From: Deltaproteobacteria bacterium RBG_16_44_11
Lineage (GTDB): Bacteria > Desulfobacterota > Syntrophia > Syntrophales > Smithellaceae
Length of the DNA: 13,377 nt
Assembly: GCA_001797845.1 (NCBI GenBank)
Contig: MGQN01000033.1
Coordinates: 2,367-15,743 of the forward strand
Reading direction: 5' to 3'
In this document: piece after piece, positions 8,396 through 13,377 of the stretch
How the letters are laid out: each line of letters begins with the position of its first letter
Position numbering within the stretch: the stretch's first letter is position 1
Position numbers and translations under genes: made by a program
The notes under the pieces: model-generated
Databases searched by the model: none
Seen by the model: the letters and a program-made list of their open reading frames with translations, nothing else
What the model was told of the DNA's origin: nothing

Positions 8396-8471
8396 TGGAG
8401 CGGGAAACGGGATTCGAACCCGCGACCCTCAGCTTGGAAGGCTGACGCTCTAGCCACTGAGCTACTCCCGC
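8396..8471 (-). tRNA. tRNA-Gly (anticodon TCC)
   Basis: 76-base tRNA on the minus strand. The acceptor GCGGGAG pairs with TTCCCGC (one G-T pair), the D arm contains TAGCTCAGTGGCTAGAGC, the anticodon stem TCAGC/GCTGA encloses loop CTTCCAA, giving UCC, and the T arm carries GGTTCGAATCC. CCA is encoded. Confidence 0.97.
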
Positions 8472-8493
8472 TTATCCAGCTTCAAAAAATCCT

Positions 8494-8578
8494 TGGTGGA
8501 GGGGGGAGGATTCGAACCTCCGTAGGCTCCGCCGGCAGATTTACAGTCTGCTCCCTTTGGCCGCTCGGGAACCCCTCC
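8494..8578 (-). tRNA. tRNA-Tyr (anticodon GTA)
   Basis: 85-base class II tRNA on the minus strand with a long variable arm. The acceptor GGAGGGG pairs with CCCCTCC, the anticodon stem GCAGA/TCTGC encloses loop CTGTAAA giving GUA, the variable arm follows (around CGGCGGAGCCTACG), and the T arm contains GGTTCGAATCC. The discriminator is A and CCA is encoded. Confidence 0.97.
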
Positions 8579-8596
8579 AGTATATAATAGCCAAAC

Positions 8597-8672
8597 TGGA
8601 GCTGGCGATGGGACTCGAACCCGCAACCTGCTGATTACAAATCAGCTGCTCTACCGATTGAGCTACGCCAGC
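8597..8672 (-). tRNA. tRNA-Thr (anticodon TGT)
   Basis: 76-base tRNA on the minus strand and the first gene of the operon. The acceptor GCTGGCG pairs with CGCCAGC, the D arm contains TAGCTCAATCGGTAGAGC, the stem GCTGA/TCAGC encloses loop TTTGTAA giving UGU, and the T arm carries GGTTCGAGTCC. CCA is encoded. With the GGU isoacceptor three genes later, it reproduces the Thr-Tyr-Gly-Thr cluster known from E. coli (thrU-tyrU-glyT-thrT). Confidence 0.97.
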
Positions 8673-8757
8673 AAATCCCACCTTAATTATCTTTTATATC
8701 AAGCCTTTATGCCTTTAAGCACAAAAAGACACAACTTCGCCCTTAAGCGAATTGCCG

Positions 8758-8786
8758 AATCTAATTTTTATAGCCGTTTTTGTCAA
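8758..8786 (-). promoter_or_regulatory. Promoter of the tRNA-rpmG-secE-nusG-rpl-rpo operon
   Basis: On the minus strand a perfect -35 box TTGACA (8786-8781) is followed after exactly 17 bases by TAGATT (8763-8758). The stretch upstream of the -35, at 8787-8810, is almost pure A/T and could act as an UP element. The bases just after the -10 are CGGC, a G+C-rich discriminator of the type linked to ppGpp control of stable-RNA promoters. Transcription would start near 8751, about 80 bases before tRNA-Thr. A small hairpin (TTCGC/GCGAA, 8736-8751) lies at the start of the leader. The boxes are seen; activity and stringent control are inferred. Confidence 0.75.
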
Positions 8787-9059
8787 GTAAATTTTTAAAA
8801 AAACTTATAGATAGGTGTGAAATCTGAGCTGCTGCATGAATGCGCGGAAGCTTTTTTCCCACTTCAATCATTAGAAGGTGCTTTTTTGACAGAACGACGT
8901 AATGAGCTGTGCCGCGGGTATGAGCAAAAACATTCAGGAACTTAACCAGCCTTCGATTTCGCGTGACTTTCGAGAAACAAAAATGAGCTAGCGGCATCAA
9001 GTTCGATTACATGTTAGACGCTTTAACTGATTTACCTTATTCGACTGTTTTTAATACAG
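8787..9059. other. Intergenic region with no assignable gene
   Basis: These 273 bases lie between the tRNA operon promoter and the 3' end of the HEPN-like gene. The minus strand is open from 9000 to 8761 (79 codons from an ATG), but that frame runs straight through the -35 and -10 boxes of the stable-RNA promoter, has no convincing ribosome site, and the peptide matches no family I know. A shorter plus-strand frame is also open here. A weak hairpin CTGT...ACAG (about 9044-9059) follows the HEPN-like stop codon without a T run. It may be decayed accessory DNA; I cannot assign a function. Confidence 0.4.
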
Positions 9060-9710
9060 CTACTTTAATTTCATTGATCGATATTTTTGTTCAATATCCC
9101 ACAACAAAGCGATAGGGTCACCAAAATTTAGGAATCCATCATGTTTATTCTCTTTAAATAATTTGTTACCATTCATAATTTTAGTTATTTCTAAAGCTCT
9201 CCATTTTGCAGGAAATCTATCTTTTTCTATTTTAAATTTATTGTCGTGTGCAGAAGCGTTTCTGCAATGGTAAAAGAAATTCCAGATAGGATCATTTTGG
9301 TCGTCCCAATCTTTCGTTTTTTCAAATGCAGATATCAATAGGGTGCATGCTGAGTTTTTTAATGTAGCGGATAAATAGACTCCTTTTGTTAACATTTCTT
9401 CTGCAATTTCATTTATATCGATTTCAATTTCTTTCCCATCAGATTTTATGAATTTTTGCTTTGCAAATAAGGGGGCAGTTTTATCTATTTCTTTAAATTG
9501 ATTTTTAATAGCATCATCTTGAATATTTAAAGAATTAATCACATCATCAATTTCATCTTCTGATTTAGAAATCCTTAGTTCCACTAATTTATTTATCAAT
9601 CCTCTCGATACTAAATCAATAAATCCGTGAATACTGTAAATGTAATTCATAACAAGGGGGTAATAAATTTTCCCACGGCAAAAATGATATGGCTTATCAT
9701 TATTTTTCAT
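9060..9710 (-). CDS. HEPN-like protein with R-x4-H motif, possible toxin/RNase
   Basis: I do not recognise the family of this 216-residue, soluble, largely helical and charged protein. The best clue is WNFFYHCRNASAHDNKF at about 143-159: Arg150-Asn-Ala-Ser-Ala-His155 matches the R-x4-6-H signature of HEPN domains, many of which are RNases in toxin-antitoxin and abortive-infection systems. Unlike HepT-type toxins it lacks the Tyr two residues after the His (here Asn157). No signal peptide or membrane segment is evident. G+C is low: three sampled 60-base lines give 25, 30 and 32%, against 47 and 62% in two sampled leuA lines, suggesting transfer. The ATG at 9710 has no clear ribosome site; ATG at 9650 (MNYIYSIHGF) is an alternative, also without one. 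It lies downstream of, and in the same orientation as, a nucleotidyltransferase gene and has its own repeat-borne promoter. That it is a gene is fairly sure; its function is inference. Confidence 0.7.
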   Translation of the reverse strand: MKNNDKPYHFCRGKIYYPLVMNYIYSIHGFIDLVSRGLINKLVELRISKSEDEIDDVINSLNIQDDAIKNQFKEIDKTAPLFAKQKFIKSDGKEIEIDINEIAEEMLTKGVYLSATLKNSACTLLISAFEKTKDWDDQNDPIWNFFYHCRNASAHDNKFKIEKDRFPAKWRALEITKIMNGNKLFKENKHDGFLNFGDPIALLWDIEQKYRSMKLK

Positions 9711-9767
9711 TGTTATTTTGCGCGACTAACAATTAATATACGAACTTCGTTTTCCCGATTTACTCTC

Positions 9768-9828
9768 AAAAAATATAGCTCATTGAATTTTCTTATTCAA
9801 GATAAATATTATGTAAAATCTGGTAAAT
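9768..9828 (-). repeat. 61-bp promoter repeat, copy A (before the HEPN-like gene)
   Basis: This segment aligns without gaps to 10556-10616 with 50 of 61 bases identical (788-base offset). The longest identical runs are around the -10 box (AAAAATATAGC) and the -35 box (TTCTTATTCAAG on the plus strand). A further shared box, GAACTTCG at 9742-9749, lies about 23 bases downstream of the -10 and corresponds to GAACTTTG at 10529-10536 beside copy B. Both copies precede a gene on the minus strand. Confidence 0.8.
9772..9800 (-). promoter_or_regulatory. Putative promoter of the HEPN-like gene
   Basis: Inside repeat copy A the minus strand reads TTGAAT (9800-9795), 17 bases, TATATT (9777-9772), a good sigma70-type pair. 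The predicted start near 9765 gives a leader of about 55 bases before the ATG at 9710. The same two boxes with the same spacing recur in copy B. The box GAACTTCG (9742-9749), near +16 to +24, could be an operator. Prediction only. Confidence 0.55.
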
Positions 9829-9886
9829 ACATAGGTGGATTACATTAATTTTATGACAATAAAAACTGCGTTATTAGATAAGTAAC

Positions 9887-10036
9887 TCAGCTTTTGTGCG
9901 TCTGTTTGACCTGCTGGGTATCTAAATTCTTAATATTCTTTTTGAGCTTGAAATAATTATTATTACCAAGCGCCAAGGAAAGACGCCGTAACTCACTGGT
10001 CTGCCTGATACGTCTTGTAACTGCCTGAGGGCTCAT
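9887..10036 (-). CDS. Small basic 49-residue protein coupled to the nucleotidyltransferase
   Basis: This short frame begins with ATG at 10036, one base after the nucleotidyltransferase stop codon, so translation is probably coupled; GAAGA in the end of the upstream gene may serve as a ribosome site. The peptide starts MSPQAVTRRIRQTSELRRLSLALG and is strongly basic, with Arg/Lys throughout and a probable helix over residues 3-23. From memory, similar small proteins with a start like M-[ST]-P-[EQ]-AVTRR(I/L)R..SELR follow AbiEii-like nucleotidyltransferase genes in other deltaproteobacteria; I cannot verify this here. The second half is Asn/Lys-rich and looks disordered. Function unknown: an accessory subunit or nucleic-acid-binding partner is possible. 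A random frame is less likely given the tight junction and the patterned N terminus. Confidence 0.6.
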   Translation of the reverse strand: MSPQAVTRRIRQTSELRRLSLALGNNNYFKLKKNIKNLDTQQVKQTHKS

Positions 10037-10037
10037 G

Positions 10038-10502
10038 TCAGTCTTCATCAATTAATCCCTTTAGGTGCTTAATGTCATCTGCATCCTGACCGCTTCCACG
10101 TAAAGATTTCAAGCGGATTAATCCTTCCGGCGATACAATGGGAATAGCCCCCCCTTCCCACAAAACATCTTTTCGAGATTCCCAGACATCATTAATTTCC
10201 GGGGTCACAAAAAGCAAGTCGAGAAGAAGTTCATCACCGGATTCATCCTCTATTTTGCACAGCCTGTAGATTTCAATTTTTCCACCTTTAAATTTCAACG
10301 AGCCGGTATCTAAAGAAAATCCAAGCCTGCCTGCAATTTCTTTTACCCGGGCAAGGCTCTCTGGTTTTATCATAATATCTATATCCATCGTTGCCCTGGG
10401 AAAAGCATAAACAGCCATCGCCAGTCCACCACAAAGAGCAAAATCAATTTTCTCTTCTTTTAATTTCGAGATGAGTGTTTTTAGTTCCTGCAGAAGGTCC
10501 AT
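10038..10502 (-). CDS. Nucleotidyltransferase-fold protein, AbiEii/MNT-like
   Basis: A 154-residue protein of the polymerase-beta-type nucleotidyltransferase superfamily. The hallmark is visible: Gly25-Gly26 in ALCGGLAMAV, then TMDIDIMI with Asp40 and Asp42, the metal-binding pair, and a likely third carboxylate at Asp95 in ELLLDLLF. The C-terminal EGLIRLKSLRGSGQDADDI (about 126-144) is typical of AbiEii-like and related stand-alone nucleotidyltransferases. Such proteins transfer a nucleotide to a protein or RNA and occur as toxins (AbiEii/MenT) or as antitoxins (MNT with HEPN). ATG at 10502 is preferred: the product starts MDLLQELKTL as in relatives I remember, with GAGAG upstream. A GTG at 10517 would add five residues. 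It is followed immediately by a small coupled ORF and, 327 bases later, by a HEPN-like gene. Fold is confident; target and role are unknown. Confidence 0.85.
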   Translation of the reverse strand: MDLLQELKTLISKLKEEKIDFALCGGLAMAVYAFPRATMDIDIMIKPESLARVKEIAGRLGFSLDTGSLKFKGGKIEIYRLCKIEDESGDELLLDLLFVTPEINDVWESRKDVLWEGGAIPIVSPEGLIRLKSLRGSGQDADDIKHLKGLIDED

Positions 10503-10555
10503 TTTCTTCACTCTCACCGAACATTTCCGAACTTTGTTTGTGCAAATTGAGCCAC

Positions 10556-10616
10556 GAAAAATATAGCGCAGTAAATCTTCTTATTCAAGCTAATAATTAC
10601 GTAAAATATGGGAAAT
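10556..10616 (-). repeat. 61-bp promoter repeat, copy B (before the nucleotidyltransferase gene)
   Basis: Second copy of the repeat at 9768-9828, 50 of 61 bases identical and in the same orientation relative to the following gene. The differences are scattered and show no third-codon-position bias in the plus-strand frame that is open through both copies, so conservation fits a DNA or promoter element better than a coding one. Confidence 0.8.
10560..10588 (-). promoter_or_regulatory. Putative promoter of the nucleotidyltransferase gene
   Basis: Inside repeat copy B the minus strand carries TTGAAT (10588-10583), 17 bases, TATATT (10565-10560), identical in boxes and spacing to copy A. The predicted start near 10553 leaves a leader of about 50 bases before the ATG at 10502. 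The conserved GAACTTTG box (10529-10536) lies in this leader. Prediction only. Confidence 0.55.
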
Positions 10617-10636
10617 TCGTCCAATTTAGCTACAAA

Positions 10637-10810
10637 GTTATATATGGGCATTCATTCGCTCAGAATCCCCTGCAACTGTGGCTCTACGGCTCATTACACG
10701 GCAGCCGGAAACTCACCCTGCGGGTTCAGACAGTCCGGCTGCCTTATGCTCCATTTCGCCTAGAGCCACAACGTTTCGGTGATATTCGCTCTTTTCATGC
10801 CCATTACAAC
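10637..10810. repeat. 174-bp imperfect inverted repeat (large hairpin element)
   Basis: Three nested perfect arm pairs occur in register: ATGGGCAT (10644-10651) with ATGCCCAT (10797-10804), TGTGGCTCTA (10677-10686) with TAGAGCCACA (10761-10770), and GGCAGCCGGA (10700-10709) with TCCGGCTGCC (10734-10743). The outermost GTT at 10637 faces AAC at 10810. Unpaired internal loops of unequal length separate the blocks, and the apex carries CCCTGCGGG. I see no target-site duplication. It resembles a folded cassette recombination site or a small non-autonomous element, but the integron core sites (RYYYAAC ... GTTRRRY) are not in the right order. It fills most of the gap between the nucleotidyltransferase promoter and the leu promoter. 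Confidence 0.8.
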
Positions 10811-10853
10811 TTCTGGACCGAAAAAATATTTATGTATAATTGAAAAAAATATT

Positions 10854-10882
10854 TTGACAATATTTAATTTTTGCATTAGGAT
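10854..10882 (+). promoter_or_regulatory. Promoter of the leu operon
   Basis: Perfect TTGACA (10854-10859), 17-base spacer, TAGGAT (10877-10882). The 33 bases upstream (10821-10853) are almost entirely A/T and could act as an UP element. Transcription would start near 10889, about 30 bases before the leader peptide ATG and about 240 bases before leuA, leaving room for the attenuator. Boxes are seen; activity is inferred. Confidence 0.75.
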
Positions 10883-10917
10883 GTCATAACTTTTTTAAAA
10901 CGAAGGCAATAAAAACG

Positions 10918-11037
10918 ATGTTGGACATAGCGAGAAATCAGAATTTAGCAATCACCATTCTACCCCTGCTTTTGGGTCTCGCCCTGTTGCGCCTTTTACT
11001 TAGGGCTTGCCGCTCATCGTTTTTAGGTTGTCACTAG
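10918..11037 (+). CDS. leuL: leu operon leader peptide (attenuation)
   Basis: A 39-residue frame starting at ATG 10918, with GAAGG (10902-10906) upstream, and ending at TAG 11035-11037. Thirteen residues are Leu, ten of them within residues 15-28 (ILPLLLGLALLRLLLR), written with five different Leu codons (CTA, CTG, CTT, TTG, CTC) plus TTA. It lies between a strong promoter and an intrinsic terminator upstream of leuA, which is the layout of leu leader peptides in enteric bacteria. The expected role is regulatory: when charged tRNA-Leu is scarce the ribosome stalls in the Leu cluster (about 10960-11001), leaving 11022-11028 free to pair with 11058-11064 and block the terminator. When Leu is plentiful the ribosome runs to the stop codon, covers 11022-11028 and lets the terminator form. 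The peptide itself probably has no function. The sequence bears no similarity I can see to the enterobacterial LeuL beyond Leu content. Confidence 0.88.
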   Translation: MLDIARNQNLAITILPLLLGLALLRLLLRACRSSFLGCH

Positions 11038-11064
11038 TACTATAAAAATAACTGATTACCTAAA
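11022..11064 (+). promoter_or_regulatory. Candidate antiterminator stem of the leu attenuator
   Basis: TTTAGGT (11022-11028), inside the last codons of the leader peptide, is a perfect complement of ACCTAAA (11058-11064), whose last three bases are the first bases of the terminator stem. GCC at 11010-11012 could extend the pairing to GGC (11065-11067) across a bulge. The position suits region 2:3 pairing. The overlap with the terminator is short, so this exact pairing is tentative. Confidence 0.5.
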
Positions 11065-11099
11065 GGCTGTGGGCTCAAAAAGTCCACAGCCTTTTTTTT
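11062..11099 (+). terminator. Intrinsic terminator (leu attenuator)
   Basis: AAAGGCTGTGG (11062-11072) and CCACAGCCTTT (11084-11094) form a perfect 11-bp stem with an 11-base loop. An uninterrupted run of eight T (11092-11099) completes a textbook Rho-independent terminator. It lies 24 bases after the leader peptide stop and about 30 bases before leuA, in the sense direction, so it must act conditionally. Confidence 0.93.
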
Positions 11100-11129
11100 G
11101 CAAATAATTACTTAACTGGGGGTATGTAC

Positions 11130-12677
11130 ATGAAAAAAGATAAGAATCGTGTTTATATTTTTGATACGACATTGAGAGACGGGGAACAATCACCGGGCTA
11201 CAGCATGAACACGGAAGAGAAGTTGATTATGGCCCGACAGCTTGAAAAACTAGGCGTCGATATAATCGAGGCGGGATTTCCCATCGCTTCCGAGGGAGAT
11301 TTTGACGCGGTCAAGCAAATAGCCAAAGAGATCAAGAAATCGCAAGTGGCGGGACTGGCGCGCGCCAACAAGCTCGATATTGACCGCGCCTGGCAGGCAA
11401 TAAAAAGCGCGGCACGTCCGCGCATCCATACTTTTATCTCTTCGTCGGATATTCATTTGAAATATCAGCTCAAAAAGAGCCGCGAGCAGGTACTCAAAGA
11501 GGCTATTGCCGCTGTCAAACTGGCGCGCTCCTACACGGATAATGTCGAATTCTCGCCAATGGACGCTACACGCTCGGATAAAGATTATCTGGTAGAAATG
11601 GTTTCAGCAGTTATCGATGCCGGAGCCTGCACGATCAATATTCCTGATACGGTCGGCTATGCCGTTCCAGATGAATTCGGCGAGCTGATCGCCTATCTTT
11701 TTGCCAATGTAAAGAACATGGGTGATACGATTGTCGCCGTTCATTGCCATAACGATTTGGGATTGGCGGTAGCCAATTCTCTGGCCGCAATTCGCAACGG
11801 CGCCAGACAGGTGGAATGCACCATCAACGGCATCGGTGAGCGGGCGGGCAACACGGCGATGGAAGAAATCGTCATGGCTCTGCAAACTCGCAAAGATATG
11901 TACGGCCTTTATACAAAAATAAATACCAGCCAGATTTACAAGACATCGCGCCTGTTGACACAAATTACCGGCATACCGGTGCAGCCCAATAAAGCCATTG
12001 TGGGAGCAAACGCTTTCGCGCATGAATCCGGGATTCATCAGGACGGCTTGATTAAGGAAAAAATTACCTACGAGATTATGACACCACAGTCCGTCGGCAT
12101 CAGCGATACGCATATCGTGCTGGGTAAACACTCCGGACGTAACGCCATTTCGCACCATTTGAAAAAAATGGGCTACGTCCTTAATGATGAGCAAATTACC
12201 AAAGTGGCGGCACGCGTAAAGGATCTGGCGGACGTCAAAAAAGATATTTATGATGAAGACCTGGAAGCGATTCTTTCCGAGGAAATTTACCGGGGAGAGG
12301 ATAAATATAATCTGGTTTATCTGAATGTAATAAGCGGCAATGTAGCCATTCCCACAGCGACCATGGAAATGCAGGTAGGCAAAAACGTGGTGCGTGAAGC
12401 GGGATTCGGCAACGGCCCGGTGGACGCGACCTTCACGGCGATTCGCAGCATCACCAAAACCAATTATCCGCTTATGAAATACGCGGTCAACGCGATTACC
12501 GGCGGCTCGGACGCGCAGGGCGAAGTGACTGTCCAGCTCAAATATAACGGTCATTCGGTTGTGGGACGCGGCGCGCATCCGGATGTTATTGTCGCTTCCG
12601 CCAAGGCCTATATCAACGCGCTGAATCGTCTGGAATTTTTAAAAGACAACGTCAAGAAGGTTAAGATTGTTGAATAA
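11130..12677 (+). CDS. leuA: 2-isopropylmalate synthase
   Basis: Catalyses the first committed step of leucine synthesis: 2-oxoisovalerate plus acetyl-CoA gives 2-isopropylmalate, in the cytosol. The 515-residue product has the usual full length. The DRE-TIM catalytic barrel holds FDTTLRDGEQSPG (about 11-23, with Asp12, Arg16, Asp17), HCHNDLGLAVANS with metal ligands His206 and His208, and NGIGERAGNTAMEE around 233-246 with Asn241. A linker carries HESGIHQDG (298-306) and GKHSGR (332-337). The C-terminal regulatory domain (about 385-510), where leucine binds in relatives, is complete. I start at ATG 11130 because GGGGG (11118-11122) lies 7 bases upstream; an ATG two codons earlier is too close to it. 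Isopropylmalate rather than citramalate synthase is favoured by the length, the Leu-rich leader and leuC downstream. Expression is likely controlled by the attenuator upstream. Confidence 0.96.
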   Translation: MKKDKNRVYIFDTTLRDGEQSPGYSMNTEEKLIMARQLEKLGVDIIEAGFPIASEGDFDAVKQIAKEIKKSQVAGLARANKLDIDRAWQAIKSAARPRIHTFISSSDIHLKYQLKKSREQVLKEAIAAVKLARSYTDNVEFSPMDATRSDKDYLVEMVSAVIDAGACTINIPDTVGYAVPDEFGELIAYLFANVKNMGDTIVAVHCHNDLGLAVANSLAAIRNGARQVECTINGIGERAGNTAMEEIVMALQTRKDMYGLYTKINTSQIYKTSRLLTQITGIPVQPNKAIVGANAFAHESGIHQDGLIKEKITYEIMTPQSVGISDTHIVLGKHSGRNAISHHLKKMGYVLNDEQITKVAARVKDLADVKKDIYDEDLEAILSEEIYRGEDKYNLVYLNVISGNVAIPTATMEMQVGKNVVREAGFGNGPVDATFTAIRSITKTNYPLMKYAVNAITGGSDAQGEVTVQLKYNGHSVVGRGAHPDVIVASAKAYINALNRLEFLKDNVKKVKIVE

Positions 12678-12730
12678 AAACAAAAAATAAGTTAAGAACA
12701 GCTTCATTTTTTAAACGCAGGAGAATATTT

Positions 12731-13377
12731 GTGGCAAACACGATTACAGAAAAAATTTTAATGGCACATACCGACCTTAAGGATATCTCCGCCGGTCAAT
12801 TGATCAACGCCAAAGTGGATATTGCTTTAGGCAATGATATTACCGCGCCTATTGCCATCAAGGAATTTCGGGCGGCGGGCGGAAAAAAAGTTTTTGATAA
12901 AGACAAAATCGCGCTTGTTTTGGACCATTTCACGCCGAATAAAGATATTAATTCCGCACAGCAGTGCAAGTTTGTCCATGAATTCGCCACGGAGCAACAA
13001 GTAACTCATTTTTTCGAAGGCGGACAAGTAGGCATCGAACACGCCCTGTTGCCGGAGAAAGGCATCGTGCTCCCCGGAGATTTAGTCATTGGTGCGGATA
13101 GCCATACCTGCACTTACGGCGCACTGGGCGCTTTTGCCACCGGTGTGGGCAGCACTGATCTTGCCGCCGTGATGCTTACCGGAGAACTATGGTTCAAAGT
13201 TCCGTCGTCGATGAAATTTGTTATTTTCGGGAAACTTCAAAAATGGGTTTCGGGAAAAGACCTTATTCTGAATATTATCGGCCGCATCGGTGTGGACGGA
13301 GCACTCTACAAAGCCATGGAATTCACCGGTGAGACGATCGGTAAATTGCCGATGGCTGATAGGCTTTCTATGGCTAA
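12731..13377 (+). CDS. leuC: 3-isopropylmalate dehydratase large subunit, N-terminal 215 residues (partial)
   Basis: Large subunit of isopropylmalate isomerase, a [4Fe-4S] aconitase-family enzyme that converts 2- to 3-isopropylmalate together with LeuD. The frame starts at GTG 12731, with AGGAG (12719-12723) 7 bases upstream, and is open to the right edge. Recognisable are VANTITEKILMAHT at the N terminus, LDHFTPNKDI near 64-73, FFEGGQVGIEHALLPEKG near 94-111, and the family signature GADSHTCTYGALGAFATGVG (121-140). The HAHTD/LPEKG pattern and compact N terminus suggest the archaeal-type, short LeuC (about 420 residues in relatives) rather than the E. coli type. The Fe-S cysteines lie beyond the window. 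It is 53 bases downstream of leuA with no terminator between, so a leuA-leuC(-leuD) operon is expected. Confidence 0.94.
   Translation, partial: MANTITEKILMAHTDLKDISAGQLINAKVDIALGNDITAPIAIKEFRAAGGKKVFDKDKIALVLDHFTPNKDINSAQQCKFVHEFATEQQVTHFFEGGQVGIEHALLPEKGIVLPGDLVIGADSHTCTYGALGAFATGVGSTDLAAVMLTGELWFKVPSSMKFVIFGKLQKWVSGKDLILNIIGRIGVDGALYKAMEFTGETIGKLPMADRLSMA

Noticed and set aside
8170..8457. 95-codon minus-strand frame across tRNA-Gly, tRNA-Thr and rpmG
   Set aside because: It translates tRNA genes (the VAQLVEH.. and FESRFPLQ-type peptides are common false calls over tRNAs) and overlaps the true rpmG frame.
9627..9848. Plus-strand frame encoding a peptide similar to one at 10475-10843 (KYS..N.LIQ...YVK.GK)
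   Set aside because: The similarity is the translation of the 61-bp DNA repeat. Mismatches between copies fall on all three codon positions, and the repeat carries well-spaced promoter boxes on the other strand, so it is not a conserved protein.
10637..10810. Integron attC site
   Set aside because: An attC needs RYYYAAC at the left and GTTRRRY at the right. Here the outer triplets are GTT left and AAC right, neither core motif is complete, and no integrase is in the window.
11604..12578. 324-codon open frame on the minus strand inside leuA
   Set aside because: It is antisense to the conserved core of leuA, His- and Phe-rich, and matches no family; it reflects leuA codon usage.
12678..12730. 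Possible terminator or promoter between leuA and leuC
   Set aside because: The 53-base gap has no stem with a T run and no paired promoter boxes, only the leuC ribosome site.

Overview
The window looks like a chromosomal segment of a Gram-negative bacterium, most likely a deltaproteobacterium (Desulfobacterota, perhaps a Syntrophia relative). This is inferred from the gene order tRNA-Thr/Tyr/Gly/Thr - rpmG - tRNA-Trp - secE - nusG - rplKAJL - rpoBC, the encoded CCA ends on all five tRNAs, the type of RpoB and LeuA, and moderate G+C. I could not run a database search, so the lineage is a judgement from memory of these families.

Minus strand, right to left from about 8790 to 1: one long stable-RNA/translation/transcription operon. 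A strong sigma70-type promoter (8758-8786) precedes tRNA-Thr(UGU), tRNA-Tyr(GUA), tRNA-Gly(UCC), tRNA-Thr(GGU), rpmG (L33), tRNA-Trp(CCA), secE, nusG, rplK (L11), rplA (L1), an L10-binding leader RNA, rplJ (L10, TTG start), rplL (L7/L12), rpoB and the start of rpoC (GTG start, running off the left edge). The tuf gene often found between tRNA-Thr and rpmG is absent.

Middle, 8787-10810: a short accessory region between two housekeeping operons. On the minus strand it holds a nucleotidyltransferase gene (AbiEii/MNT-like), a coupled 49-residue small ORF, and an AT-rich gene for a 216-residue protein with a HEPN-type R-x4-H motif. The nucleotidyltransferase and HEPN-like genes are each preceded by a copy of the same 61-bp repeat (50/61 identical), which contains a TTGAAT-N17-TATATT promoter. 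A 174-bp imperfect inverted repeat with three perfect stem blocks closes the region.

Plus strand, 10854 to the right edge: a leucine biosynthesis operon controlled by classical attenuation. A TTGACA-N17-TAGGAT promoter leads into a 39-codon leader peptide with ten Leu in fourteen residues. This is followed by a possible antiterminator stem, a perfect 11-bp intrinsic terminator with eight T, leuA (2-isopropylmalate synthase) and the 5' part of leuC (isopropylmalate isomerase large subunit).

The two most notable items are the unannotated leuL attenuator and the HEPN-like / nucleotidyltransferase / small-protein set with its duplicated promoter, which could be a toxin-antitoxin or defence module.
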